A stretch of DNA of 64,000 bases from Basidiobolus meristosporus CBS 931.73. Lineage: Eukaryota; Basidiobolomycota; Basidiobolomycetes; Basidiobolales; Basidiobolaceae. The stretch covers positions 62,001 through 126,000 of the forward strand of contig MCFE01000006.1 in NCBI GenBank assembly GCA_002104905.1, given 5' to 3'. The translations under genes and the position numbers were made by a program. Position 1 is the stretch's first letter, and every line of letters starts with the position of its first letter. The notes under the pieces are model-generated. The model made no database searches. It had not been told where the DNA came from and saw only the letters and a list, made by a program, of their open reading frames with translations. Positions 21,919 through 34,646 of this stretch are shown here, one piece after another.

Positions 21919-24136
21919 TTAGCATTTCATGGTTGGCATCTACTTTTAAACAGTGGTGGCAGTCTAAGAACCGACGGCAACAGCGTCTAGTCCAGAATTG
22001 GGTGTAATGGCATTTCCTGAATTGACACTATTTCTCCGTTTTGCTGTTTTTATCCTGCCGCTCCGAGTTGGAAATTATTTCAAATCAATGCAGATTTAGC
22101 AAGTTGAATAACAGATGTACATTAGGTGACCCAAAATTGGCAGGTTGTAATATTCCGACTATCAGTGATTTCTGAGTGTACGGATGTTGTCCTTTTATGG
22201 GCATTGGACATCCTGTTTTTTGCAAGCCTTTCATATCTCCATCTGGACGGATCATGCAAAGACTAAGCAAGCAGGCAATGGTCAGATAAAAGTTCAAGGA
22301 TACCTCTGACTGCTGTAAATACAATGGAATTGGCAGGCAAGGTAAATCTAGAATATGTCGAGTTCAGCACGGCAACAAGATAAGTGTCTTTTACGAGGAC
22401 GGCATAGATCTACTTAGCCTAGACTCCGTTGAAATTCGGAGTATCACAGAACTTGTTAAAAACTTTCCAGAAAGAGGTGTTTCCAAGAGGTCTATTTAAG
22501 CGACACCAGTGTATCTAGCTCCTTACGCTCTGGTATTCAATGATTGTAATCATCATGGAACAAGACTATCCTGAGCTATGGCTGTTTGAAACCATTGCCT
22601 GAATTTTTAGGATTGCTTTATGACCACCAAATACCTGTTCGAAGCATATAACCCGGATGATAAGGGCGGTTTGACTGGAAATACATAGGTGGCTCATCCA
22701 TCAATCTTTATGCAAGCTTTAGTATACACGCCACGAACTGTACTAGTGATACATTTATCAGACTGATTCAGGGTGAGGTGTGCTGCTTCAGTGAAGATTA
22801 TCTTCAATGGATCAATCAAAATATTGATGACACCTTGGTCCATATAAGTTTAAAGTGAGCAGCTGATTCGGCCGTACGAAGTGTGTGCTTTGCCACTCCT
22901 TGGTATTATTGTAGATAAAGCGTTTAGGCCATTAGCAAAGCTTTGAAACGTTTCCAAGTTTGATTGATGCGCGCATCGTCAATATTGATAGATGCCAGTA
23001 TCTTTGTCTTGTATCGGGCTAAATTCTCTGGTACCTTCTATGCCTTCAATACCCGTAATGTTGCAAATAATTAGTATTGCACCATGATTATTCATGTATT
23101 ATGATTTCGCAGCTAACGTTATCGAAATGGATTTCGTGGGATCTTTTTTACCGTTTGATAAAGGATCACAAATGTTGCGTGCAACTTTCCATGGGCTTCC
23201 ACAACGAAGCGAAAACCGCTTTCTTCTACTTATCACCAGATGACTTCCAAATCGCAACTCGCTTCTCGCAACTGGCTAATTTATCAACGCGAGCAAGGTG
23301 ATCTTCATTTGCATTATATGCTCACTCTATACTATGGTCTTGGGTAACCAAGACTTCTGTTTTTACTATCTTCTCAATTCCCTAATCGGTACGTCATATA
23401 TGCGTGATCTCTGAAAGTTTAGCTATGATTGGACATCCATTCTAAACTAGAGCTAGTCGTGTGATGGAGGTGGAATTACTGTAATCCAAAAGTATTAGAA
23501 GAATGCTTTTGTGTGCTTATCTGTAGAATGCGTTGCTAGCGCTTATGCCATGCTATCTTGAACGGGCTTAGGGAGTTGTGTACTAAGTTTTGAAAGTGGT
23601 TGGTAACACACCTTCATTTTCAGATAGTATATTGGTCAATTTGGTACAACATGCTTAGATTTGATTTCATTGGAATGATAATTATATTTAATCTCTCAAT
23701 ATTGATACGATTCATAAAGGCTGGTTGTCTCTTTGAACTATTCCAGTCATATATTTTGGTGAAGTATTCAACCTCTAGTAGCACTTTTTGATAGTAATAT
23801 ATGCTCAAATGCATTAGATGTTTGAAATTAATGATAATATGTAGGATTCAAATAGTATGGGGATGAGACAACACTGAAGGTTCAGTTAATTTGGGTTTTC
23901 TTAATAGTTGTCATACTTACCCTAGGTATAGCCACAAGCTTATAGTACTCTTAGCTCCTTAGATATCTAGTAGTTAGATTGTATACTTCTCTAAATATTA
24001 CATGTCAAATTACACTTATCACACAAACTTTAATTCTTGCTTTCGAAGAGTTGAATGTTGAGTTCAAGTTTCATTTGTTGAACATTTTGGGGAGACTTGA
24101 AGGTGATTTGTTCTACATATTTGAAGAGGCATGTGT
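21919..24136. other. Gene-poor AT-rich stretch
   Basis: About 2.2 kb without a supported gene. Short frames such as 23077-23301 and 23600-23791 show no family signal. The right end borders decayed LTR copies and may itself be old transposon DNA, but I cannot align it to one. Confidence 0.4.
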
Positions 24137-24478
24137 TGTAAATCTTGCAATTACATCAAAATATTCCATTGGCTTAGTCACTAAAACCATGGTCTACAAA
24201 CATTGGAATTTTTACCCAAATTTCTATTTGAGAATTACTTGGAATACTCTACCAAAACATCAGGTACCAAAGACTTGATAGAGCAGTGAGTTGTCCAAAG
24301 GCCACTAAAAGTTTGCACACATGCTCTTGAGACCTTTCAAAGCATATTCTACATGATTGATTTGGCTGTGTAGAAGTAAAAGTATCACTTTTGCATCAAA
24401 TAAAATATTGGGAGGAAATTATACAATCTAGGCTTTTTTCCAGCCACTTCTAACATCTCCAAAGCACTTACCACAACA
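24137..24478 (+). repeat. Decayed LTR of the Ty1/copia family, copy E
   Basis: Diverged copy of the same LTR as at 33307-33635, in the opposite orientation. Matching landmarks in order are TGTAAAT at the start, the TTTACCCAAAT and CAGGTACCAAAGA stretches, GAGTTGTCCAAA, TTTGCACACATGCTCTTGAGACC, and the end CTTACCACAACA. No intact coding sequence is attached. Confidence 0.7.
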
Positions 24479-24576
24479 AGCATCATTTTTGCTTCGAAAG
24501 AACCATTAGTCAAGTGTCATAGAGGCTACTAGTTCCTCACCTATTCATATCACTTACAGCAATATGAATAATTTGT

Positions 24577-24838
24577 TGTAAATCTTCTAGCTACATCCAA
24601 ATACTCCATTAACTTAGTGACCTGAATCATAGCCTATGAATCCTAGAGTATCATGCTCAAATTCTTTGCTGGGAATGACTTACCAGGTTATCAAAGTTCC
24701 CAAAGTTATCAAAAGGCCCACAAACCTTGCATATTATGCTCTTGAGACCTTCCTGAACATACTAAAATCACAAAGTGAGATCCACATCACCTACTTGTTC
24801 TCTCAATCATTTCTAATACTTCCAAGACTCTTATAATA
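24577..24838 (+). repeat. Decayed LTR, copy F
   Basis: Second diverged copy, same orientation as copy E and about 100 bp away. It starts TGTAAATCTTC and keeps CTCTTGAGACCTTCCTGAACAT, TCTCAATCATTTC and the terminal CTTCCAAGACTCTTATAATA, which mirrors the LTR end at 33307. It is shorter than the others, about 262 bp, so internal deletions are likely. Confidence 0.65.
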
Positions 24839-27003
24839 TAGGTCAATTGTAAGGTAAATGATTACAATAGAGTTTCTGTTGAGCTGTGTGTGGAACTCTG
24901 ATGGTATCAAACAAACATCTCAAAAGAAATATATAAAGGGTGCCACTAAGAGATGCATAGCATGCTAAAGGCTTAGATCGACATTGTGAACTGTTATCCT
25001 TTGGATTGCAGCCTTTCATTACAATGAAGCTCTGAAATGAAATCAGGCCCAATTAGAGTTGGGTCACTGTAGGCATTAAACTGCAGTAGATTTTGCATTG
25101 ACAGCATAATATTTATATTGGCCTAGCCATTCAGATTTATATTCAATACTGCATTAAATGAAAACCATAATCTACAAGTTCTCGCAATCACTTTTAATAT
25201 CTGCAAGACTGACAACTTGAAGAAAGTAGGAACACTATTCCATCACATCGAGCGATCTTACTAAGAACATTCCTTTGATTATACTGTACCATCCATTCAT
25301 CAAGGAGATCCGTTTCAGCCCTCGGGCATCCCAGAGTCACCAGCTAGCAACCATCTATCAAAATCTGGAATTCGCAACTTAGATTGTGATCGGGTTTAAT
25401 GTTTGTGTGTTACTAAAAGTTTTGGTGGATTCTGGATTTATCAATGCCCTGATTATCTCTATGCACGTGCGACCCTGCATAGCTCAAAGTGAAATGAAAA
25501 CCTGACTTCATTCGGAAATCCTTGCATGACTGATATTTCATATAACACATATAGTCATGGGACGAATAGTCAACTGACTAGGAATGGAATACACTTTAAC
25601 GACTAAATCTTCAGTGTGATCCATCGAGTAGTGAGTTTCTCAGTTTCTCCACTAACCCAAAAAGGGGTCACTCCACAGTAGGACAATAGCCCTAATAAAG
25701 ATGATGAATGGGAGTTCAATTATACCAGCAGCCTTTCAACAGTGTTTTGGACCTGACTCAAATATCAGGTTGATTCATTCCAAAGCACCTGGTACAGCCG
25801 GAAATGGCACCCCACAGACCGACTGCCACATCAAAAAGTTACCGGTTAGGCGCCATCTAATCGGAAGATCCGAATGGAGCTTGCGAACGAGTTCTGACCT
25901 GTTCAAATGGTCTATTGCCAATCTGGAGACACATCTTCACTTTCAATCCGCTTGGCCCTCTGACTTCTGTCATGCATGTCCAAGTGAATGCGCAGCGAAT
26001 TGACTCCTGCGGAATCACTCAAAAGCCCTTGAAAAGTCTCAAATAACGGCCAGTATTGATAGTATCGAGATCCTGGCTTGCTGCGACACATCAGCTATCC
26101 TGACAATTATTTTCGGATAAGACGGTATATGTGAACACACACACATGTATAGCATGCTGAAATTGCTATTGTACCAACCTGGTCAAGTTTTTGGTTCGAG
26201 ATCACAAATATCCCAGAGACCGTGGTAATCTGCCGAATGTCTATGTGTAGCAACCAGGTGACTAGTATAGCTTGTGGTATTTCGTATTTCTGATGTGTTG
26301 TATTCCTATGTAGTCACTTGATCGACCGTGGCTCGGGCGGCACCCGGGAAAAGTGCTAAAGCAGAGATGGGATGTGCCTTTATCCTTTGCTATGTGGTCT
26401 CCGTTGAATCCGTGGTCATGTACACTTAATTGGAACGGCAACGCCTATTAGAAATGATACCGGCGTGGCTCCGCGAGTCACCAGGCAAGTGGTGTAAAAC
26501 CGGTTTTAAAATTTGCACATACACCAAATGCCACATTTTTGCAATGATAAAGGGCTCTTTATATGATTTCACTCATTTTATTGGAAAAAGTTTCAACGAT
26601 GGACAGTACTGTACGTCATAGTGTATCATTCCAAGATTTGATCCAAGCTGGTCTAACACAAACCACTACTTACTACATACTTTGGATCAGAGCCATAGAT
26701 TAATGAATGATACATTTTGCCAATGCGCATTGGACTTATTGGTCGAAAGTTTCTCACGATTGGTTTCCGCGTCCTTACTGTATGGATCGATTTAGTCTGA
26801 CCTCTTTAATCCGGAATGAAGCAACTAGTATAACATGATGCAGATTTAACGTACGAAATAGGCAGTCAGTAAAGAGGTCGGTCATTGGTGTAAGGCCGGA
26901 TCCTATTCCATCTTACCAGAGTCTTAAGCTTCTAGACAACCCGCTATATAAAGTGCGGTGCTAATCGTGTAGATGGCGTGAATTCAATTATCGCATCCTT
27001 TGA
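24839..27003. other. Gene-poor stretch with transposon debris
   Basis: About 2.1 kb. The left part (around 25090-25220) contains fragments resembling the LTR end (TCGCAATCACTTTTAATATCTG). TGGTATCA at 24891-24910 resembles a tRNA-Met primer-binding start but is not next to an intact LTR. Open frames such as 25701-26003 have no recognisable domain. The last 100 bp hold the TATA box of the downstream gene. Confidence 0.4.
26945..26953 (+). promoter_or_regulatory. TATA box of the 7TM gene
   Basis: TATATAAAG lies about 50-60 bp before the ATG at 27004, a usual core-promoter distance in fungi. It is flanked by CCGC and GCGG, which form a small inverted repeat around it. Confidence 0.45.
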
Positions 27004-27948
27004 ATGAGCTCTGAAACGGTTGAACAGTCACTTCTCAACACCAGTACCTCACTTGTGATTATTGGCCTCTCAATCCCTATTGCATTGGATTGTGCGTATA
27101 CCGCGACACGAATTGTCCTCAAGGAGACGGCGCTTGTCTATAAACTGAACTTCATGCAGACAATGGTCAGGCTAATCAACTGCATACTTGAAATCATACT
27201 CGAACTGAAAGTGAACAAAAATTGTGCTGTCATCGCCGTGCAGTACCATTCTACCGCATTCATCTCTCTGCTATGTATTCATCTAATCCTATATCTAAAA
27301 GCCTATCATACCTCCTTCTCTACCAAAATTGTAGCAATCATCTGCATAGGATTAGAGGGCGCTGAGGTATTCTGCTTAGCCCAGATGTTTTCTAAATTGG
27401 GGCAGAGCATATCCAAAGGCCAGTTAGGCGAATGTCTACTCGATTTCCCGAAAGAATATACGCTTGGAATGGTCTTGTGTACCACCTCAATCATGATTCT
27501 CTTGAGCTCCATTTTCGTCTACAACATCATTCGGTTGTCCCGGTTCAACAACAAGGGGGTCTATCGAGTCTTAGCAAGAGATGGTGCGGTGTTCGGAATA
27601 GTCATTCTGGTTTGCGATATTGTGATAGCTACTCTCGTTACTTTGGGCATCCAAAATACGTGGTATCTACTCTTTGCTGGATGTAAGTTCAATCTTTCAA
27701 ACTTCATATTTTTCATTCCATTCAAACCATGTCGATACTATCTAGGGACGATAAAAAGTAAATTGATGTCTGAAATGATGCTACTTACTCACAACAGACG
27801 TAAACGTGGATGGTCTTCCGAAGACAGCCCAGAGAACAACACAACCGGATTTTTCCAAGGAACACTTCTTAATGACCAACAAGACAACAGGAACAGTAGA
27901 ACTATTGAGCTAATCCCAGTATCAAGCTCTAAATCAGACTGCTGATGC
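27004..27948 (+). CDS. Orphan seven-helix membrane protein (possible receptor)
   Basis: I do not recognise the family. The frame is open from 27004 to a stop near 27945. Hydrophobic segments fall at about residues 18-38, 50-66, 76-97, 103-125, 155-180, 195-217 and 219-230. They are separated by short polar loops and followed by a polar Asn/Ser-rich tail of about 60 residues. This layout and the lack of a signal peptide suit a GPCR-like protein. A likely intron lies at 27683-27745 (GTAAGT ... CTATCTAG); it is 63 nt long and has no stop, so both spliced and unspliced forms stay in frame. Splicing gives LLFAGWTIKSKL at the end of helix 7. No ligand or G-protein partner can be deduced. Confidence 0.75.
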
Positions 27949-30360
27949 CTAGTGGTACTGACGCGGCCACCAGCCCATATACAGAAGAATCGGCACCCAC
28001 CCAATATTCACGAATAATTTCTTTCGCGGCAAAGGGCTAGTTCATATGCGAGCAATTATGAGTTTTGCGTGACACGAATGACTTACGAGCTCAAAGGACT
28101 TCTCAACTTGCCAACAGAGATTGTTGTGTTTATGTTGCATTCAAATAATAAGCTATGATTCCTCCCTTTGCCTTGGAATGCCCAGTATATTTTGACCTCT
28201 ATATGAGAATCCACATGTACAGTCGTAAACTATCTCCAACTTGATTACAAATCCTCCTAATACCCAGTCAACCGCACAGTTTAGAATAAACTTCTCGGCA
28301 TGCAAATGACATTCTCAAATCGCAAACAGGTAGCAGTCAATATGAATAAACCACTGGGCAGAAGCCATACCGTATTGTAGCAATGAGTTTATGTATACTG
28401 ACAAAGCCATTCAATCGTTAACGAGTCTTGGAACCTGAGAAAAGTTCCAATGAATCTATGCAAGGTTGTGTCTGAATCGCTTCAAATCGGCAGTTACAAG
28501 TGCCGAAATTTCCCAGAGATCTTTAATGGCTAAAGATCCTGTCTTAGATGATAGATAATCTTAGATCAGAAGTAAGCAAAGCAGATGGATGAATTAGGCC
28601 AAATCCCGTCCTTCAATGCTGTATTCCCGAGTGGACTCGGAATTCAATCCTTGGTAGGTTTTCTCGGGTGAAACAGGTTTCTGATTTCCTAGGCGAGGAG
28701 ATCCCTCCTCGTATTTTTCGTTGATTCGGTAGTTTAATAAGATTCACACCTGACCCAGGTACATTATCAAGTTCACCCAGCTGGATTTCAGGTGTTACTC
28801 GAGCTTACCAAATCAGTCAATGAGCCAAGGACCAAACGCACTGAGGCACATGCGTTGAATTGATGGCGCTATCCACAATGCGTGCCGATCCATACATCAG
28901 AACTAAATAGAAATTTCGAGTGATTGGCAGTGTTGAAGTCAGAAACTTTTAAATCTGTCAACGAGGAGTTCAGATGCTACCATGATTAGTGAGGTACAAC
29001 ATCTAGATATCCCCCCTTACGTTGTGCGTCTGATAAGTACCTAGATAACCTAGATTTTGTATCCCTATAGGCTAGATAACAGGAGATAAATCCTTCATTG
29101 TATAATTCATTATGTCGAAAGTGCCATGTCCCGCAGGTAGTTTACAAATCGCTTTAGCTTTGGTAATCTCTTGGCTCATGAACATAGAATAACGAGAGTG
29201 CGATACAATGTGACTAATGTGACATAGGCTAGATATCTGTCTTAGTGGTCAATAAACTACCCCAACAGAACCTTTCCAAGAAAGTACCTTCTGCCAGTCC
29301 TATTTTTTTGTCCCAGCACAAGAATAGTCCTAGCCGTGCACCAATTTTAATTCATGAACTCAAAACATCAAACGAGATGGCACATTTTTTATTCGATACT
29401 CTACGTATTACATCCTCATTACAAAGTGAAGAGGTCACATCCATATGAATTCCAATCAACAAGCTATCCCATGGTTACGAAAAAGCGCCCCATATTTACT
29501 GAGGGCATGATAATGTGTTCTTTATCTAACCTATCACTTCACAGATAACGCCTGAACAATACTGAGTAACATTGGCATTCCATTTTGTGCATTTACACCG
29601 TGCCTAAATATAGAGGGATTGCTAGACAATGAATTGTGGAGCCGAGATACTTTTACACATCCGGTTTCGAAATTTTGGCTTGGCGTTTACCATAACATGC
29701 GACGCTTAGTATATCCTCACATCTTAAAGAAATTTGAAGCATTAGTCCATTTCGTGTCATATCAGAAAATATTGGTTATGAGGCGTTCAAGTAACCCAAA
29801 TTCTGTTGCAATTTATAACTCCCCAACTCCGATATAGTATTCAAAATATGTCACAAAAATGAATATTGAATTTTACTTCATGTGCAATTAAGGGCAAATC
29901 TAATGATTTGCGATCTGGACCATACTCCGCCCTCTTATCATTCTATTCGGTATAGTCGTAATGAAATCATTTCATGGTGGGGGCTAATCCATGCACAAGC
30001 CTGAAAACTCTGATGACTCTACAGATTTGGTTTGACATTTGCTGATGTATTGAATCAGTGAAGCTCAACATATCGTCAAGTTTCTCGGACTCATCTGAAA
30101 GTCCCAACATTTTGTATAGCTCCTGCTTGAAACTTTCTTGAAGCGCTTTTCTCCTTAGCATCTCAACACTCTCCTAATGGTTTGAATACACTATTTGAAC
30201 ACAATAAATCAATACTGGCTGATAATATGGAGTTTGTTACGTCAAAGCTTCCAGTGTATGACAAGCTTGGGTGTAAAACTAGTTAATGTCAACACAAAAG
30301 CATTTCCAGGCTTACGCATTGCTACTAGGATGCAATGCACTTATCAGTGGGCGTACCAAC
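27949..30360. other. Gene-poor stretch
   Basis: About 2.4 kb with no supported gene. A perfect 7-bp inverted repeat with 4-nt loop lies at 28694-28711 (CGAGGAG / CTCCTCG). A minus frame at 29967-30161 encodes a 64-residue helical peptide without any family match. Other frames are short and unconvincing. Confidence 0.4.
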
Positions 30361-30702
30361 CGTTGTAAGAGCTCTGGAGATCTTGGAAGTGATTGGGAGA
30401 GCAAATACATTAAGTGGTTTCACTTAATGATTTATTGAATGAAAAAGTAATATTTACACCTTTACATGGCCTTGGGGAAAAAACATGAAGAATATGCTTA
30501 GGAAGGTCTCAAGAGCATGTGTGCAAAGTGTGGGATGTTTGGACAACTTTGAGAAATTCCATGTTCCTGGTACCTTATGTTTTGATCAATATATTGCAAG
30601 TAAATTCCAACAAGGTGTCTGGTCAGAGTTCTCTAAGATATGTAGGTAATGATCTAAATGACCAAGCTAGGAGAGTATTTAGGTGTAAGTACAAGATTTA
30701 CA
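30361..30702 (-). repeat. LTR copy A (3' LTR of the decayed copia element)
   Basis: About 342 bp. Aligns along its length with 33307-33635: GTAAGAGCTCTGGAGATCTT, GAGAGCAAATA, TGATTTATTGAATG, TTTACATGGCCTTGG, AGGAAGGTCTCAAGAGCATG, TGTTTGGACAACTT, TAGGTAATGATCTAA. The outer end reads CG instead of TG, a likely point mutation. Confidence 0.8.
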
Positions 30703-33306
30703 ATGTTTCCACTAGCTAAACATTCATGGTAACTAGTCCTAACCATGATCTAAGATATTGAGATTGTCTCTAGCTAATGGTCTGGTAAAATGTATGCAAT
30801 CATTTCATCTGTTGGACAGTATACGGATTTGACTAAGTTATTCCCTATAGCTTCCTGTATCTAATGATATCTAATATATATGTGCTTAATTCCATCATGA
30901 AAAGTTGAATTTCTACCTAATGTATACATCTTTGATTTTGTTGAAATATTTTAATGGGGGCTTTTTGAAACAAGTTCAAGTCTTTAAACAGCTTTCTTAG
31001 CCACATTGCTACTTTTAGTGCCTCACAGGCTGCTGTATTCTCTGCCTCTATGGCTTCCAAACTTCATGTTTAAGTGGCATCAGATTATCCCACATGATCC
31101 TGCTCTGAATCCCTCCAGGTATACCTTGAGCAGATATCTGCAGTTCCTTTTAAATATCTAATAGTCTGCTTAACTGCTGTAATATGATTAGATTTATAGT
31201 TCTGATTATGCTGGCTGACAGTTCCCACTGAATATGAGATATCTGGACATGTTCCTAGCATGAGATACATCAGACAGCCAACCTTGGGCTGATATAGGAA
31301 GTCTGGGCTTTCAGATGGCAACAAGCCCTCTTGATTTTGTTGAGTTTTGTCCAAGTGATGGTTTGGCTCTATAAGGGTAGCAGCCAGTTGACAATATTGC
31401 ATTTGGTACCTCTCAAGTATATCACAAGTGTACTGGGACAGGCCTAAGGTGATAGTTTGGGTACTTCTCTCTAAAGAGGACTGTATCCATAAATAGTAAC
31501 TGAGCTGTCCTAGATTGGACATTTTGTGCTCCTTGGATAGACTTCACTTAGTCTGTTTCAATGTTTCTTAGTTATTGGTGGATGTATTAATATCATCCAT
31601 GGGTAATACTAATAGAGCTGGACTTGCTCTTTCTGGCTTATAGTAGGTACAATACTCAGTTGCACTTCTCTGGAGACCCAGGGATTCCAAATATGAATCT
31701 AGCTTGTATTCCAGGCCCTTTGTGATTGTTTGAGATGATATAGAAATTTTTGAAGCTTGCACACCAAATGGGGGGCTAGATTGGTTGGCAAAACCATCAG
31801 GCTGGTCCATGTACACATACTTATCAAGTCCCCTGCTCAAAAGTATAGTTTACATCCATCTGATGACTAAAGAACTTATATTTGGCTGCAATAGCCAGTA
31901 ATAGTGAGATAGAATACAGCTTGGCTACTAGAGCAAAGGCTTAAGTATAATCCAGTCCTTACATCTGAGAGTCTCCATTGGCTGTATGGCATGCTTTGTA
32001 TCTTTCAATTGTACCATTAGCCTTATGATTTGGCATAGAGACACATATATGTCCAATTGATATTTGGTTGATTAGTAATTTGACCAAGTCCCAGCTCTGA
32101 CTTTCCATCAGGGTCTGATATTGTTCAGTTACTGCAGACCTCCAAAACTTTGTCTGAGGGCAACTTAGAGTCTCTTTTACTGTCAGAAGCCTGTAAATGT
32201 GGACTAAACTGGCATAGGATAAGTGTGTGCCATTATTCACACAACAATTTGGGCAATTTCAGATCTGGTTGGATCTCCTGGTTTGTGATACTGGAATACT
32301 AACATCTGGGATATTCCAGGGCACTGATTTAGGCTGAATCATGGTGGTAGAGTCTTCTGGAGATCAGGAGTACTCTATGTCTTGCTCAGATTCAATCCTA
32401 ACTAATGGTGAATTTGAGTTTTGATCTTTGCATCATTTAATATCATTTTTGCAAATATTTTGCTTTTTCTTTAGACAGCACACAACTGGACTTGAACAGC
32501 TGCTTTACTTTGCTTTGGAAACACTGTCTGCCTTAATCTCATGGCAATAGCCCAAAAATAGGAATTTTGCACTTTTTGGCTCATATTTTGACTGATTTCC
32601 AGGCAGTGTCTTGGCATTTGCTGTGCAACCAAATATTCTTAGGTACCCTGCACTTGGCATATATCCATACCATACCTCAAATGGAACAGAACCACAAAGC
32701 ACTCCGCAATAACTCCCATTCTTAAGATATACAGCAATACTGACCAATTCCACCCAAGAATTGTAGAACAATTATATCACAGACCATAGATCTTGGCATA
32801 TCAATGATTGATCTGTTTGCACATTGTGACACTTCATTTTACTGTGGGGAGTAAGGAATAGTAGTGTATTGCTTTATCCCATGAGTATGGCATAAGTGGA
32901 TGAGGAGTTTAAGGTATGAACTATACAATTGCAGAGCATATTTTCTTGATATTTTCACCAGTTTCTCTGTCCATCCTGACTTTGAGCTCCCTGACCGTAG
33001 ACAGGGCTTCTTTCTCTCTCTCCATGAAGTACACCTGCATCTATCTTGTGCAATCATGAATAATGAGATTTAACAATTCATTACCTAAGGATAAATTTTG
33101 CCTTTGTCAGCACAGATGTGAGTGATTGGATCTAGTTTTTTCTTAGTTTTGTTGAGCCCAGAGCTATTGAACAGTTGTCTGGCTTGTTTCCTATATATGC
33201 AGGCTTCATAATCCTCCAAATTAGTGGGGGATCAATTTTTGCTGCAGAAATTGGCTGACTTTTAATAATTTTACTCAAATAATCAAGTTGATATAGACCA
33301 GTATAG

Positions 33307-33635
33307 TGTTATAAGAGTCTTGGCAATACTGGAAGTGTTTGAGAGAACAAATAGATTATGTGGTTTTCAATGAATGATTTATTAAATGTAAAAGCAGCAT
33401 TCATACTTTTACATGGTCTTGGCATAACAAACATGTAGAATAGGTTTAGGAAGGTCCCAAGAACATGTGTGCAAGGTTTGGGGCTGTTTGGACAACTTAT
33501 CTAATTTTCATGTTCTGGGCAAATATTCAAAGTAAATACTAACAAGGAATTTGGTCAGTATTCTGCATGATTTGTAGGTAATGATTTAAGTAACCAAGAT
33601 GGGTGAATATTTGGGTGGAATTACAAATTTTTACA
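33307..33635 (-). repeat. LTR copy B (5' LTR of the decayed copia element)
   Basis: About 329 bp. Bounded by TGTTATAAGAG on the left and TTTTTACA on the right, giving TG...CA ends. Shares the landmarks of copy A in the same orientation, but the two differ at many positions, showing an old insertion. Confidence 0.8.
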
Positions 33636-33944
33636 AAAGATAGTACCATGCATTTTTGTGACATGTTACAAACCTCTGCAGCTAGATTCAGAGTGCCATG
33701 TGTATTGAGTACCAAATGCATGTTTCCAGTCTCTCTGTGCTCTTACTCATTATGCACAATATTGCTCCCAAAAAAAAGGTTAAAAATGAATTTTCTATGG
33801 CATAGGCTCAAACACTGGGGCTGCTTTGCATAAAGTGAAGAACTATGCCTCACAGTCTGTGGCCAGATATTGGTCTGCTATGCCTCTCTGGCACACTATG
33901 GCACTAATTGGCACTCATTGCTCAATGGGGCACTCTCCAGTGGA

Positions 33945-34226
33945 ATAAGTCCAAGAATTTGTTAAATATAAGAGTAGTATTTATACCTTTACATGTTCCT
34001 GACAAAATAAGAATATACAATGTGTTTAGAAAGCTCAAAGAGTATGAGTAAGAAGTTTGGGGCTGTTTGGGCAACTTTCAGAAACCTCATATTGCAGTAC
34101 CTGATATTTTGGTGAAATATTCTATGTGAATCCCAATGTGGAGTTTGGTCATAATTCTCTGAGATTTGTAGGTAATGATCTTGGTGACTAATTTAGGTGT
34201 CTACTTAGGTGTAATTACAAATTACA
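33945..34226 (-). repeat. Truncated LTR copy C
   Basis: Same orientation as A and B but lacks the left 50 bp or so. It keeps TTTGTTAAATATAAGAG, ACCTTTACATGTTCC, AGTTTGGGGCTGTTTGGGCAA and GATTTGTAGGTAATGATC, and ends ACAAATTACA. Possibly a remnant of another insertion. Confidence 0.7.
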
Positions 34227-34289
34227 ACACTTTCTTCACTGTAAAGGGGCAATTTATGGAATTCAACAAAGCAACCAAATGTAGCACTT

Positions 34290-34635
34290 TGCACTACTGA
34301 GAGAGAAAATATGGCAGCCTGTGAGGCTAAAAAACAGAATTATGGCTAAGAAAGCTTGTTAAAGACTTAGGCATAGGTCAAAAAGGGGCTACTACATTAT
34401 TTCAAGATAAATAAGGATGCATACAACTAGGTAGAAATCCAACTTCTGATACTATAACTATGCACATTGATATTAGACATCATTTAATACATGGGCTATA
34501 GAGAATAACTTAGTTAGCTTAGTGTACTGCCCTACAGATGGGATGATTGCAGACATATTTGCCAAGCCAGTAGTTAGAGACAAGCTTGAATATCTTAGAT
34601 CCCAATTAGGACTAGTTAATATGAATAGTTAGTTG
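34290..34635 (+). pseudogene. Copia RNase H remnant, plus strand
   Basis: Broken frames recall the end of a copia polyprotein: MAACEAKKQNYG near 34312-34350, HIDIRHHLIHG near 34468-34500, then YCPTDGMIADIFAKPVVRD near 34525-34580, reaching a stop near 34630. It lies directly before an LTR in matching orientation (34647), so it is the 3' end of a second, oppositely oriented element. Confidence 0.75.
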
Positions 34636-34646
34636 AGTAGTATTAT

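Larger units (their letters stand above)
30361..33635 (-). mobile_element. Decayed Ty1/copia LTR retrotransposon
   Basis: Two directly repeated LTR-like ends flank the element: 30361-30702 and 33307-33635. In minus orientation the LTR at 33635 starts TGTAAAAAT and ends TTATAACA. The interior carries minus-strand pieces of a copia polyprotein in broken frames and in the expected order. Around 32839-33057 and 32505-32771 lies integrase, including PFEVWYGYMP, LRIFGCTANA and FLFLGY. Reverse transcriptase lies around 31959-32240 and 31568-31840 (KYVYMDQPDGF), with the RT tail and connection at 31085-31522 (YLMLGTCPDISYSVG). Many stops and gaps show it is inactive. The interior of about 2.6 kb is shorter than usual, so gag and parts of pol are probably missing. 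Confidence 0.88.

Noticed and set aside
24891-24905. TGGTATCA primer-binding-site-like string
   Set aside because: It is about 50 bp away from the nearest LTR end and is not followed by the rest of the tRNA-Met complement.
29967-30161. 64-residue helical minus-strand frame
   Set aside because: Helical composition only; no family match and beside transposon debris.
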